A DNA stretch of 64,000 bases from Hemileia vastatrix. Lineage: Eukaryota; Basidiomycota; Pucciniomycetes; Pucciniales; Zaghouaniaceae. Positions 45,656 through 58,139 of this stretch are shown piece after piece (the stretch's first letter is position 1; each line of letters opens with the position of its first letter). Below the pieces are notes generated by a model, which worked only from the letters and a program-made list of their open reading frames with translations, was not told where the DNA came from and did not search any database. The DNA lies in assembly GCA_030280995.1 (NCBI GenBank), contig JASXTE010000003.1:992001-1056000 (forward strand). The letters run 5' to 3'. Made by a program: the position numbers and the translations under genes.

Positions 45656-48600
45656 CAGTAGATTAAAGGTTTTGTGTTTGTTTTAGATTGAGAAATTTGT
45701 GTTTCTGATTATGGTGGTGGGTGGTGTTAGGTTTAAAGATATTTCTAGAATAAGTTGCTGTTTTTTAAATGGGGGGATTTGATTGTTTTTGTAGAGTATA
45801 AAGTGCATGTGTGAGCCAATGAGTGTCAGTGAGCTGCATGGTTTATGTTTGTTTTAGAAAGAGAAAGTAGTGTTTTTGATTATTTTGGTGGTGGTTGTGT
45901 TAGGTTTAAAGACATACACTTGTTTCGAGTTGCTGTTTTTTAAAGGGAGGGGATCTGGTTTTTTTTGCAGAGTATGTAATGCATATGTAAGCAAGAAAGT
46001 GTCAGTAAATTGGAGCTTTTGTGTTTTTTTTTAGATTGAGAAAGTAGTGTTTTGGATTTTGGTGGTGGTTGTGTTAGGTTTATAGCGATACTCTTGTTTT
46101 GAGTTGCTGTTTTTTAAAGGGAGGGGATTTGGGTTTTTTTGTAGAGTATAAAGTGCATGTGTGAGCAAATGAGTGTCAGTGAGTGGCCAGGTTTTTGTTA
46201 GTTTTAGATTGAAAAATTTGTGTTTCTGATTATGGTGGTGGTTGTGTTACATTTAAAAAGAGACTCTTGTTATAAGTTGCTCTTTTTTAAGGGGGGGATT
46301 TGATATTTTTTGTAGAGTATGGAGTACATGTGTGAGCAAATGAGTGTCAGTGAGCTGCATGATTTGTGTTTGTTTTAGAAAGAGAAATTTGTGTTTCTGA
46401 TTATGGTGGTGGTTGTGTTAGGTTTATAGCGATACACTTGTTTTGAGTTGCTGTTTTTTAAAGGGAGGGGATTTGGGTTTTTTTGTAGAGTATGGAGTGC
46501 ATGTGTGAGCAAATGAGTGTCAGTGAGCTGCATGATTTGTGTTTGTTTTAGAAAGAGAAAGTAGTGTTTTGGATTTTGGTGGTGGTTGTGTTAGGTTTAT
46601 AGCGATACTCTTGTTTTGAGTTGCTGTTTTTTAAAGGGAGGGGATTTGGGTTTTTTTGTAGAGTATAAAGTGCATGTGTGAGCAAATGAGTGTCAGTGAG
46701 TGGCCAGGTTTTTGTTAGTTTTAGATTGAAAAATTTGTGTTTCTGATTATGGTGGTGGTTGTGTTACATTTAAAAAGAGACTCTTGTTATAAGTTGCTCT
46801 TTTTTAAGGGGGGGATTTGATATTTTTTGTAGAGTATGGAGTACATGTGTGAGCAAATGAGTGTCAGTGAGCTGCATGATTTGTGTTTGTTTTAGATTTA
46901 GAAAGTAGTGTTTTTGATTATTTTGGTGGTGGTTGTGTTAGGTTTAAAGATAATTGTAGTTTAAGTTGCTATTTTTTAAAGGGAGGGGATTCGGTTTTTT
47001 TTGTAGAGTATGGAGTGCATGTGTGAGCAAGTGAGTGTCAGTGACTTGTCAGGTTTTTGTTAGTTTTAGAAAGAGAAATTTGTGTTTCTGATTATGGTGG
47101 TGGTTGTGTTAGGTTTATAGAGATACACTTGTTTTGAGTTGCTGTTTTTTAAGGGGGGGATTTGATTTTTTTTTGTAGAGTATGGAGTGCATGTGTGAGC
47201 AAATGAGTGTCAGTGAGCTGCATGGTTTGTGTTTTTTTTAGATTGAGAAAGTAGTGTTTTTGATTATTTTGGTGGTGGTTGTGTTAGGTTTAAAGACATA
47301 CACTTGTTTCGAGTTGCTATTTTTTAAAGGGAGGGGATTTGGTTTTTTTTGTAGAGTATGGAGTACATGTGTGAGCCAATGAGTGTCAGTGAGTTTTCAG
47401 GTTTTTGTTAGTTTTAGAAAGAGAAAGTCCTGTTTCTGATTATGGTGGTGGTGGTGTTAGGTTTAAAGATAATTGTAGTTTAAGTTGCTATTTTTTTAAG
47501 GGGGGGGATTTGATTTTTTTTGTTGAGTATGGAGTGCATGTGTGAGCCAATGAGTGTCAGTGAGTTTTCAGGTTTTTGTTAGTTTTAGAAAGAGAAAGTC
47601 CTGTTTCTGATTATGGTGGTGGTGTTGTTAGGTTTAAAGATAATTGTAGTTTAAGTTGCTATTTTTTTAAGGGGGGGGATTTGATTTTTTTTGTAGAGTA
47701 TAAAGTGCATGTGTGAGCAAATGAGTGTCAGTGAGTTGTCAGGTTTTTGTTAGTTTTAGAAAGAGAAAGTCCTGTTTCTGATTATGGTGGTGGTGGTGTT
47801 AGGTTTAAAGATAATTCTAGAATAAGTTGCTATTTTTTTAAGGGGGGGATTTGGTTTTTTTTGTAGAGTATAAAGTGCATGTGTGAGCAAATGAGTGTCA
47901 GTGAGTGGCCAGGTTTTTGTTAGTTTTAGATTGAAAAATTTGTGTTTCTGATTATGGTGGTGGTTGTGTTAGGTTTAAAGACATACTCTTGTTTTGAGTT
48001 GCTGTTTTTTAAATAAGGGGATTTGGTTTTTTTTGTAGAGTATAAAGTGCATGCGTGAGCAAATGAGTGTCAGTGAGCTGCATGGTTTGTGTTTGTTTTA
48101 GAAAGATAAAGTCCTGTTTCTGATTATGGTGGTGTTTGTGTTAGGTTTAAAGACTTACTCTTGTTTTGAGTTGCTGTTTTTTAAATAGAGGGGATTTGAT
48201 TTTTTTTGTAGAGTATAAAGTGCATGTGTGAGCAAATGAGTGTCAGTAAATTGGAGCTTTTGTGTTTGTTTTAGATTTAGAAAGTAGTGTTTTTGATTAT
48301 GGTGGTGGTGGTTGTGTTAAGTATAAAGATACACTTGTTTTGAGTTGCTGTTTTTTAAAGGGAGGGGATTTGATTTTTATTGTGGAGTATAAAGTGCATG
48401 TGTGAGCAAATGAGTGTCAGTGAGTGGCCAGGTTTTTGTTAGTTTTAGATTGAGAAATTTGTGTTTCTGATTATGGTGGTGGTTGTGTTACATTTAAAAA
48501 GAGACTCTTGTTATAAGTTGCTCTTTTTTAAGGGGGGGATTTGATTGTTTTTGTAGAGTATAAAGTGCATGTGTGAGCAAATGAGTGTCAGTGAGTTGCA

Positions 48601-50554
48601 TGGTTTATGTTTGTTTTAGAAAGAGAAAGTAGTGTTTTGGATTTTGGTGGTGGTTGTGTTAGGTTTATAGCGATACTCTTGTTTTGAGTTGCTGTTTTTT
48701 AAAGGGAGGGAATTTGGGTTTTTTTTGTAGAGTATGGAGTGCATGTGTGAGAAAATGAGTGTCAGTGAGTGGCCAGGTTTTTGTTAGTTTTAGATTTAAA
48801 AAGTAGTGTTTTTGATTATGGTGGTGGTGGTTGTGTTAGGTTTATAGAGATACTCTTGTTTTGAGTTGCTATTTTTTAAAGGGAGGGGATTTGGTTTTTT
48901 TTGTAGAGTATGGAGTACATGTGTGAGAAAATGAGTGTCAGTGAGTGGCCAGGTTTTTGTTAGTTTTAGATTGAGAAAGTAGTGTTTTTGATTATTTTGG
49001 TGGTGGTTGTGTTAGGTTTAAAGACATACTCTTGTTTTGAGTTGCTGTTTTTTAAATAAGGGGATTTGATTGTTTTTGTAGAGTATGGAGTGCATGTGTG
49101 AGCAAATGAGTGTCAGTGAGCTGCATGGTTTGTGTTTGTTTTAGATTTAGAAAGTAGTGTTTTTGATTATTTTGGTGGTGGTTGTGTTAGGTTTAAAGAT
49201 AATTGTAGTTTAAGTTGCTGTTTTTTAAAGGGAGGGGATTTGATTTTTATTGTAGAGTATGGAGTACATGTGTGAGCAAATGAGTGTCAGTGAGTGGCCA
49301 GGTTTTTGTTAGTTTTAGATTGAGAAATTTGTGTTTCTGATTATGGTGGTGGTGGTGTTAGGTTTAAAGATAATTCTAGAATAAGTTGCTATTTTTTTAA
49401 GGGGGGGATTTGATTTTTTTTGTAGAGTATGGAGTGCATGTGTGAGCAAATGAGTGTCAGTGAGTTGCCAGTTTTTTGTTAGTTTTAGATTGAGAAAGTA
49501 GTGTTTTTGATTATTTTGGTGGTGGTTGTGTTAGGTTTAAAGACATACTTTTGTTTTGAGTTGCTGTTTTTTAAATAAGGGGATTTGATTTTTTTTGTAG
49601 AGTATATAGTGCATGTGTGAGCAAATGAGTGTCAGTGAGTGGCCAGGTTTTTGTTAGTTTTAGATTGAGAAATTTGTGTTTCTGATTATGGTGGTGGTTG
49701 TGTTACGTTTAAAAAGAGACTCTTGTTATAAGTTGCTATTTTTTTAAGGGGGGGATTAGATTTTTTTTGTAGAGTATAAAGTGCATGTGTGAGCAAATGA
49801 GTGTCAGTGAGTTGTCAGGTTTCTGTTAGTTTTAGAAAGAGAAAGTCCTGTTTCTGATTATGGTGGTGGTGGTGTTAGGTTTAAAGATAATTGTAGTTTA
49901 AGTTGCTATTTTTTAAAGGGAGGGGATTTGATTTTTTTTGTAGAGTATAAAGTGCATGTGTGAGCAAATGAGTGTCAGTGAGTGGCCAGGTTTTTGTTAG
50001 TTTTAGATTGAGAAATTTGTGTTTCTGATTATGGTGGTGGTTGTGTTACATTTAAAAAGAGACTCTTGTTATAAGTTGCTCTTTTTTAAGGGGGGGATTT
50101 GATTGTTTTTGTAGAGTATGGAGTGCATGTGTGAGAAAGAAAGTGTCAGTGAGCTGCATGGTTTGTGTTTGTTTTAGATTGAGAAATTTGTGTTTCTGAT
50201 TATGGTGGTGGTTGTGTTACATTTAAAAAGAGACTCTTGTTATAAGTTGCTCTTTTTTAAGGGGGGGATTTGATTGTTTTTGTAGAGTATGGAGTGCATG
50301 TGTGAGCAAATGAGTGTCACGGAGTTGCATGGTTTGTGTTAGTTTTAGAAAGAGAAAGTCCTGTTTCTGATTATGGTGGTGGTGGTGTTAGGTTTAAAGA
50401 TAATTGTAGTTTAAGTTGCTATTTTTTAAAGGGAGGGGATTTGGTTTTTTTTGTAGAGTATGGAGTACATGTGTGAGAAAGAAAGTGTCAGTGAGCTGCA
50501 TGGTTTGTGTTTGTTTTAGATTGAGAAATTTGTGTTTCTGATTATGGTGGTGGT

Positions 50555-50955
50555 TCTTAACAGAGGTAGTTGATCAGCAGCCTTAAAAGAAAGACAAGCG
50601 TCTTTGTTAGAACACTTCACACAGCTTTATAGGTAAGTCCCAAAATACCTAAAGAGTGGAGTGAGCGAGTGAGACAAATGGCACCGAGCGAGCAAGAAAA
50701 GAAAAAGAATAATAAATAAAAAAAATAAAGTAGGAAATAGATAAGTGGGAATAAAGAAAGCAGTGAGCTATATTATATATTCCTATCTACATTCCTACTA
50801 TTAGCACAGGCTCAGCGATAGGTAGAAAAGAAATGAACATGTTCAGTACATCATGCATGAGTTACACCATTTTGGGAAGTATAGCTAAGGTTGGGACATA
50901 TGAGGCGGACAGAAAGGGAACAGTGAAAATGGAAAGATAAAGAACTTTTTCGATA
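50555..50955 (-). repeat. Copia D 3' LTR
   Basis: 401 bp, bounded by the satellite on the left and the polypurine tract (complement of CCCCCCCTAACTGAG, 50956-50970) on the right. It differs from the right LTR at only a few sites (for example GTAAGTCCC versus GTAACTCCC). Confidence 0.88.
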
Positions 50956-50979
50956 CCCCCCCTAACTGAGAGTGTTTTG

Positions 50980-53900
50980 TCAACTATTTTTGAGTCCCAT
51001 TTTGGATAGTAGCAGCTCAAAGTTTGGTCGAGGAAGTGATTTAGTCATTAGATCAGCAACCATTTTTTCAGTTGGAATATATTGGAGAGAGATGTTTTCT
51101 GCCAGTACTTGCTCACAAATTGAGTGATAATGTATTTCAATGTGTTTGGAGCGGGCATGAAACAGTGGATTGTTGGCTAAGTCCATATCACCCTGATTAT
51201 CGCCTTGTAATATTGGGGGCTTTTCAAGAACAACTCCAAGTTCTTTAAGTAATTCAATGAGCCACAGTGTTTATTTACCAGCATCCACCATACCACGGTA
51301 TTCAGCTTCAGAGGTTGCTAGAGCAACTGTAGGCTGCTTCTTGGATTGCCATGAAATAGCTGCTCCATTGAGAATAAAAAGGTAACCACTGGTAGATCGA
51401 CGAGTTACTGGACAACCTGCCCAATCTGAGTCACTGAAAGCTTCATAGTTGGTATTATTATAAACTGTGAGCGATTTGAGGGATGCACAGGAAGTACCAT
51501 ATATTAAAGTTTTGTTTATGGTGTGGACTAAATATCGAAGCACCCTTTTAAAGGCGATCCAATGAGTCATGTCAGGGTTTTCCAAGTGTTGAGATAATTG
51601 AGAAACTACAAAACTTAAGTCAGGACAAGTGCACTGAAATAAGTAGTTTAGTGAACCAATTGCACTACGATAGTTTATATTGAGTTTTTTAAATTTAAGG
51701 ATATTCTCAGAGGAATCAGCTATAAGTTGCTGATTTGCTATCATTGGAGTATGAACAGGTTTGGCATTACTCATCTCATAACTTGAAAGTAAATTTGTTA
51801 TATAAAGTTTTTGGTTTAGTGAGTAAGTGGAGTTGACAGTGTCATGTTCTATGTGCATTCCAAGAAGGTGTTTGATGATTCCGCAATCTTCCATGTCAAA
51901 ATGAGAACTGATAGCACTTCTGAACCAAGAAGTGTCTTTGCCAAAGATTGCAAGGTCATCCACATGAACAAATACAAAAGTTGGATTCAAGGGATCTTTT
52001 TTGATAAAAAGGCAAAGATCTAATGAGCTTGGAGACATTTTGAGTGAGTTAAAAAAATATTTTAGATGGTGATACCAACACCGTGGGGATTGTTTCAGTC
52101 CATAGAGACTTTTTTGCAACTTAAGGAGTGGCCTTTTAAGATGGGAAGGAGGAGTAACACCGGATGGAATCTTCATGTAGATTGTTTCTTCAGGTATCCC
52201 ATATAAGAAGGCACCCTTAACATCCATCTGATGGCATGGCCAATTGTTAGCCACTGAAACAGAGAAAAGAGATCAAAGAGTGGTAAGTCGGCCTGTTGGA
52301 GCATAGGTCTTGTTATAGTCTACACCCGGTTGTTGAGAAAAGCCCTGAGCACACAATCGTGCTTTAAATTTCTTAACATTCCCTTTTTCATCTTCCTTGA
52401 ATTTAAACACCCAAGTCCATCCAATAGGATGAGCATCAACAGGGGATTCAATGAATGACCAAACTTGATTCTTTTCTAAGTTATGAAGTTCATCGTTAAT
52501 AGCATCAGACCAGCTTTTACTAAAAGGGCTATTCATGGCTTGAGCGTATGATTGTGGAGTAGGGATATCACGAGCTAGAAGGTCAAAAGAGTGGCTAAGA
52601 GCTGCATTAGCCCGTCTTCTTTTTTCAGTGATTATGTTAGCGGGGTTAATTGCAGAAGAGATTTCTTTTGGAGGTGGTTCATTAGTGGTTGACCATCTTT
52701 GAGAAACAGGTACACGAGTTTCAGTTAAAGGAAGGGAGTCAGACTGCTGTAGGATGGAAGAGCTAGATGCTTCTTCTGAGTCTGAAATCTCAGCAGATTT
52801 CTCCTGAGTAAACAAGTGTTCATTGCTTTGAACTTCAGGTGATGGACTTGTTGCTATTTCTTTTGGAGTTGCAACATTAATGCTAAATTCGGAAAAGTCT
52901 TCGATAAGGCAATCCGATTCATCAGTAGACTTGAGATAAGGGAATTCTAGTTCATTGAATTGTACATGATGGCTGGTAACAATTTTATTGTCTTTCAAGT
53001 TCAGTAGTCGGTAGCTCGTCATGTTTTCAACATACCCCAGGAGAATGCACTTGGTGCTGTTGGGCATGAATTTACCTCCTCTCACATTCTTTGTTATAAG
53101 TGGCCAAGCAGCACAACCAAAGGTGCGTAGGTTGTCAACATTTGGTTTGACGGCAAAAAGTTTTTCATATGGAGTGATCATATTGTTACTTTTGGTGGGT
53201 GAGCGATTTTCAAGAAAGACTGCAGTATTTACAGCCTCAGCCCAGAATTCAAGGGGAAGATTAGCAGTGAAGAGGAGAGCTTTAGCTTTCTCAGTAGTTG
53301 TACAATTACCACGCTCAGCAATAGGGTTCTGCTCAGGATGGTGAGGAGAAGTAGTAATCATTCGTATTCCTTCTTCTCTAAGATAAGATTCAAAATTATT
53401 ATTGACATATTCTCCACCATTGTCATTGACAAGATTGGCAATCTTTTGATTTAAATGCTTTTCAATGAAATTTTTAAAAGTTTTAAACAAAGGAAAGGTT
53501 TCGTTTTTATTTTTAAGAATAAATATAAATCTGTAGTTTGAAAATGCATCAGTAATTCTAAAGTAGTATCTCGCTCCAGTAAGAGAAGGAGGAGAAATCT
53601 TTCCACTCAGGTCGCTATGCAGATACTCGAGAGGTCTTGATGCAAGAGGGAGAGTACCAACAAAAGGATGTTTGTGCAGTTTTGCTTTAACACAGGCTTC
53701 ACAAAAAGGTAAAGCACTAATACTCGAGAAGTCAATGATGTTTAGTCGTTTTAATTCGTTTAAATATTCAAGACTAGGATGGCCGAGACGCTGATGCCAG
53801 GTGAGGGCAGAGTGAGTTTTTGTAGACAGAGCAGTTAAAGGGGAATTAGAAAATGGCTTACATGGAACGATATTGAATTCAAGTAGATTATTAGAGATAG

Positions 53901-55104
53901 GTCCAGAGATAATGACTCTATCATCTAGCTTGATTTCATATTCGGCCTCACTGCATTTTAGAATGGGTCCTCTCTTTATGATGTCGATTAAGGAGATTAA
54001 GTTTTGCTTGAATGAAGGGACATAAAAGCAATCTTTTAGCCAAATGCAAGAGTTATTTACAGTACCAACAACGGTCCCAGTTCCAAGACATTCAATAGAT
54101 CTTCCATCACCAACTACAACTGATGAGACTTCGGCGGTCAGCTCCTGAAAAAATGATTTATCGTAGAAGAAATGTTGAGTGGCGCCGCTGTCCAGAATTG
54201 AATTAAATTTAGGATTTTTATCGAAGGAGAACAAGGAGAGACATCTTTTTGAAGTGGAAAGGTCAATGATGTCCATATGAGAAGCAAAATTAGCCTTTGG
54301 TTGAGAGTTAGGAGAATCACGATTTTTGCGAAGGTGAGGATAAAGTTGGAAGCATTGGCTTTCCTTATGCTTAGTCTTGGGGTTGTGCTTTCCACCAGAG
54401 CAAAATTCGGCAGGTCCCTTTTTTGAGACAAGAGCGGAAGAGGTTGAACTTTCAGGAATACTAGTTGTATTTCGCTCGAAGTCCATCAACGCTGAGATGA
54501 CTGTTTGAGTAGATAAGGGAGTGAGAGTGATATTGGAATTAGAGAACAAAGTTTGTCTCATAATTTCAAATTGGGATGGCAATCGATGAAGTACCATGAT
54601 GCACAGAGCTTCCTCAGAGACTCCGGCTTGAACCAGATTAATTTCATTTTCAAGGGATTTTATTTCTTCAAGCATTGCACTGAAATCGCCATTAAAACTG
54701 AAGGAATAAAGTCGATAAAGAACTGCTACCTTATTAGAGGAGCATTTAGAGTGATAGTGATCAAAAAGCGATTTCCACACGATAGCTGGGTTATTATCGT
54801 TAGAAAGACCTATGAAAATTTTGGTGTGATAGGAGTCCATTTTCAGAAAGAAAATACCCATAATCTTCTGTCGTTGAAGCTCTGTTTCTTCAGAGAGAGA
54901 AGGGAAGGAAGAAGAAGAGGAAGGGGAATTTTCTGGGAGTTTAGACTGAGTATTAGAGGGAGTAGTGGTGCGAATGGCGACAAGGTGGTATAGACCATTT
55001 TGTAATAAATAACCTTTCATCTTCAGTGACCAAGCCGGATAATTGTTCTTGTTAAGGATTGGCACGTCTGATCCGGTAGTGACAGTGAGAGTGTCAGTCG
55101 ACAT
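50980..55104 (-). pseudogene. Copia D gag-pol, one frame with two stops
   Basis: The frame opens at 55104 (MSTDTLTVTTGSDVPILNK) and keeps one phase to 50980, about 1375 codons. It is broken by a TGA at about 52273 and a TAA at about 51268, both consistent with CGA or CAA changes. Domains in order are gag with NNYPAWSLKMKGYLL; a short His/Cys segment HNPKTKHKESQCFQLYPH instead of a standard zinc knuckle; protease SILDSGATQHFF; integrase zinc region WHQRLGHPSLE and CEACVKAKLHKH; integrase core NLVNDNGGEYVNN and EQNPIAERGNCTT; RT with WVFKFKEDEKGNVKKFKARL, MDVKGAFLYG and VFVHVDDLAIFG; and RNase H with FSDSDWAGCPVTRRSTSGY and HARSKHIEIHYH. It is distinct from Copia H. The stops make this copy inactive unless suppressed. 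Confidence 0.92.
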
Positions 55105-55154
55105 AGTGTGATTGAAAGGTGAAGAAATGATAGTGTGTGATTAATATTTGGCTC

Positions 55155-55168
55155 CTGGGCCCATAACC
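55155..55168 (-). promoter_or_regulatory. Primer-binding site of Copia D (initiator-tRNA anticodon region)
   Basis: GGTTATGGGCCCAG (complement of 55155-55168) directly follows the 5' LTR. It is complementary to the anticodon stem-loop of eukaryotic initiator Met tRNA (CTGGGCCCATAACC). Priming by a cleaved half-tRNA at this position is established for some Copia elements. Confidence 0.7.
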
Positions 55169-55772
55169 TCTTAACAGAGGTAGTTGATCAGCAGCCTTAA
55201 AAGTAAGACAAGCGTCTTTGTTAGAACACTTCACACAGCTTTATAGGTAACTCCCAAAATACCTAAAGAGTGGAGTGAGCAAGTGAGACAAATGGCACCG
55301 AGCAAGCGAGAAAATAAAAAGAATAATAAATAAAAAAAATAAAGTAGGAAATAGATAAGTGATATTTCATGAAAACAAAAGTAAGTTACAGATAGTACCT
55401 TAAAAGAAAGACAAGCGTCTTTGTTAGAACACTTCACACAGCTTTATAGGTAACTCCCAAAATACCTAAAGAGTGGAGTGAGCGAGTGAGACAAATGGCA
55501 CCGAGCGAGCGAGAAAAGAAAAAGAATAATAAATAAAAAAAATAAAGTAGGAAATAGATAAGTGGGAATAAAGAAAGCAATGAGCTATATTATATATTCC
55601 TATCTACATTCCTACTATTAGCACAGGCTCAGCGATAGGTAGAAAAGAAATGAACATGTTCAGTACATCATGCATGAGTTACACCATTTTGGGAAGTATA
55701 GCTAAGGTTGGGACATATGAGGCGGACAGAAAGGGAACAGTGAAAATGGAAAGATAAAGAACTTTTTTGATA
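55169..55772 (-). repeat. Copia D 5' LTR with internal 203-bp duplication
   Basis: LTR bases 27-193 appear twice (55195-55361 and again from 55398). The copies are separated by 36 unrelated bases, 55362-55397 (ATATTTCATGAAAAC...). Removing 203 bp gives the 401 bp of the left LTR. Confidence 0.88.
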
Positions 55773-56648
55773 GTGGTTGTGTTACATTTAAAAAGAGACT
55801 CTTGTTATAAGTTGCTCTTTTTTAAGGGGGGGATTTGTTTTTTTTGCAGAGTATAAAGTGCATGTGTGAGCAAATGAGTGTCAGTGAGCTGCATGGTTTG
55901 TGTTTGTTTTAGAAAGAGAAATTAGTGTTTTTGATTATGGTGGTGGTGGTGTTAGGTTTAAAGATAATTGTAGTTTAAGTTGCTATTTTTTTAAGGGGGG
56001 GATTTGATTGTTTTTGTAGAGTATTAAATGCATATGTAAGCAAGGAATTGTCAGTAAATTGGAGCTTTTGTGTTTTTTTTTAGATTGGGAAAGTAGTGTT
56101 TCTGATTATGGTGGTGGTTGTGTTATGTTTAAAGACATAATTTTGTTTTGAGTTGCTGTTTTTTAAATAAGGGGATTTTGTTTTTTTTGTAGAGTATGGA
56201 GTGCATGTGTGAGAAAATGAGTGTCAGTGAGTTGCCAGGTTTTTGTTAGTTTTAGATTGAGAAAGTTGTGTTTCTGATTATTTTGGTGGTTGTGTTAGGT
56301 TTAAAGAAATAATCTTGTTTTGAGTTGCTATTTTTTAAAGGGAGGGGATTTCACTATGCAATATAGGGGGTGGACTTGTTAGCAAGTCCTCAACCTGAAC
56401 TCATATTAAACCCATACTGAAAATGTTCTGCTCAGTGGTGTTCATCCCCAATTGTATGGTTCCTTTTTCAATAGCTCAATGTGTGTTCAATCTGTGGTGA
56501 GTTTGGGTCCATGGTTGTGGACTTGCTAGCAAGTCCACCCCCTATATTATGTGGTGTTTTATTGTTTTTGTTGAGTATGGAGTGTATATGTGAGCAAGTG
56601 AGTGTCAGTGAGTTGGAGGTTTAAAATCTCTTTTAGAAAGAGTGAGTT
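55773..56648 (+). repeat. 172-bp tandem satellite array, right block
   Basis: About four units continue the array after Copia D and are interrupted by a MITE at 56352-56556. The last unit (GTGAGTTGGAGGTTTAAAA, AGAAAGAGTGAGTTAC) resembles the degenerate unit at the far left edge (45107-45190) more than the units inside. Confidence 0.92.
56352..56556. mobile_element. CACTA-like MITE, copy 2 (205 bp)
   Basis: It starts CACTATGCAATATAGGGGG and ends CCCCCTATATTATGTGGTG. The flanking 3-bp duplication is TTT (56349-56351 and 56557-56559). The uninterrupted satellite reads GGGGATTTGATTG, so the empty site is known. The terminal repeats carry GGACTTGTTAGCAAGTCC (left, one mismatch) and the perfect palindrome GGACTTGCTAGCAAGTCC (right). 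The interior matches copy 1 in inverted orientation. Confidence 0.85.
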
Positions 56649-58139
56649 ACTAATTCTCAAAATGACTTTATAGAAACCAAGGACTTAAAAAAAGAATTTA
56701 CCCGCTATATTGTCTCCATACAGCCCCATGCTATCATCTGATTAAAATTTTATTGAAATACCCATTGTAGACCCTAAAACTCTTCATTGAAGTACTAGCT
56801 TGATTTTGTCCTCTCTTGATAAAACCCTTAAAACAATATAAAAAAAACACATTTACTATCTGGCTTCAACTTTTGGGAAACCAAATGTCAAAGGAAAAGT
56901 TCTATAATCCTAAGCTATAGACACAATCTCAGATGGGTTGATTCTCTGTTCTATAATTATATTAAAAAAAAGAACCTGCCACTTTAATTTATAAAGGTGG
57001 TAACAACCAAGGAATGTAAGTGTGGTGGGAGAAAAGAAGATTAGAAAGAACTTTTTTATAAGAGACTTAGAGAATGAAAGTAATATATTTCAGATATAAG
57101 TAATCCTTCTGCTGGATAGATCTATTCTCAGTCACTCCCACTTTGAAGTTCTCTCTCTAATACTTTTCTTACTGTTGCAATAAAATAACTCTACAGTGAT
57201 ATTTCTGGCTATGCACACCCATTATGTACAAAGAAATAAAGCATATTTATGTTTTTATTTATCTCTTATCTAACACTTTATATCATTTTCTAACAAATAT
57301 ATACTGATTTTTCTACTACTCCAATTTCTCTCTTCTTTTATAAAGAGTGAGTTCTCTTTTATATACACTGTATGTTTAGTGCCCTTCTCTACTGGTTTTT
57401 CTACACAAGTTCAGTACTAATCTATGTGTGTCAAATGTTAAACTAATTATATTGGTAATCCAAATAGAACACTAGCATAAGTATATTATAATTGAATATA
57501 ATTTTTTTTTTCAAAATCAACTATTAGCACCTTACACTATACATAACCTATGATTCCTGAGATCTTCAGCTTCATAATAATTACTGTACCACATTTTTGT
57601 ACTTATTATGGGAATGTGAGCTTGCCATGTGAGCATCCACTAATTTTGAAACCTTCAGCACTGAGTATGTACCCTTTTCTATCTAGAGTCTTAAATTTAT
57701 TTTCTTATCATTGAGCGCTGCATATTTGGCTCACTTGTTAATTGCTTATTCTCTAGTGCCCTGTTTGATCCTCCTTACAGGATTCTATCAGAAATGGGAA
57801 TCCACAGAATTATAAGTGCTGTTGCACTTATCTAAGTGTGAAACCTGTTCTTTCACTTGATGCTGCTTCATAAATCTATACTATATCTTTAGCTTAGCCA
57901 CAATTTCCTCAATTCCATACCATGCTCTTGTCTTATACTCCAGTATGCACTTTTGTCTTACTTTCACTTTCTGCAGCCTGTATATCCATACTGCAATAAA
58001 AAACTGTGTGTGGAGAGTCTACTTTTTCTGTGCTTTTGAAAACCCCTCTGTTACCCTTTTATAACCATCCTTCATAGAAACTTCTTTGTTGCACTTGCTG
58101 CAAACTGAGACATCTTATGCATTGCTGTGAGATGTGTAC
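56649..58139. repeat. Interspersed repeat R1, copy 2, and flanking AT-rich sequence
   Basis: No coding capacity was seen. The segment 56915-57210 resembles 2577-2860 (AGACACAATCTCAGATGGGTTG and AATAAAATAACTCTA blocks). The remainder is AT-rich without a recognised feature. It lies immediately downstream (minus sense) of the truncated RNase H of Gypsy E. Confidence 0.45.

Larger units (their letters stand above)
50555..55772 (-). mobile_element. Copia D: Ty1/Copia element inserted in the satellite
   Basis: The LTRs are 50555-50955 (401 bp) and 55169-55772 (604 bp, enlarged by an internal duplication). The target duplication is GTGGT (50550-50554 and 55773-55777), cut from the satellite's GGTGGTGGTTGTG. 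On the minus strand the 3' LTR starts TATCGAAAAAG after a seven-G polypurine tract and ends TTAAGA, so the termini are not the usual TG...CA. The primer site GGTTATGGGCCCAG follows the 5' LTR. Confidence 0.9.
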
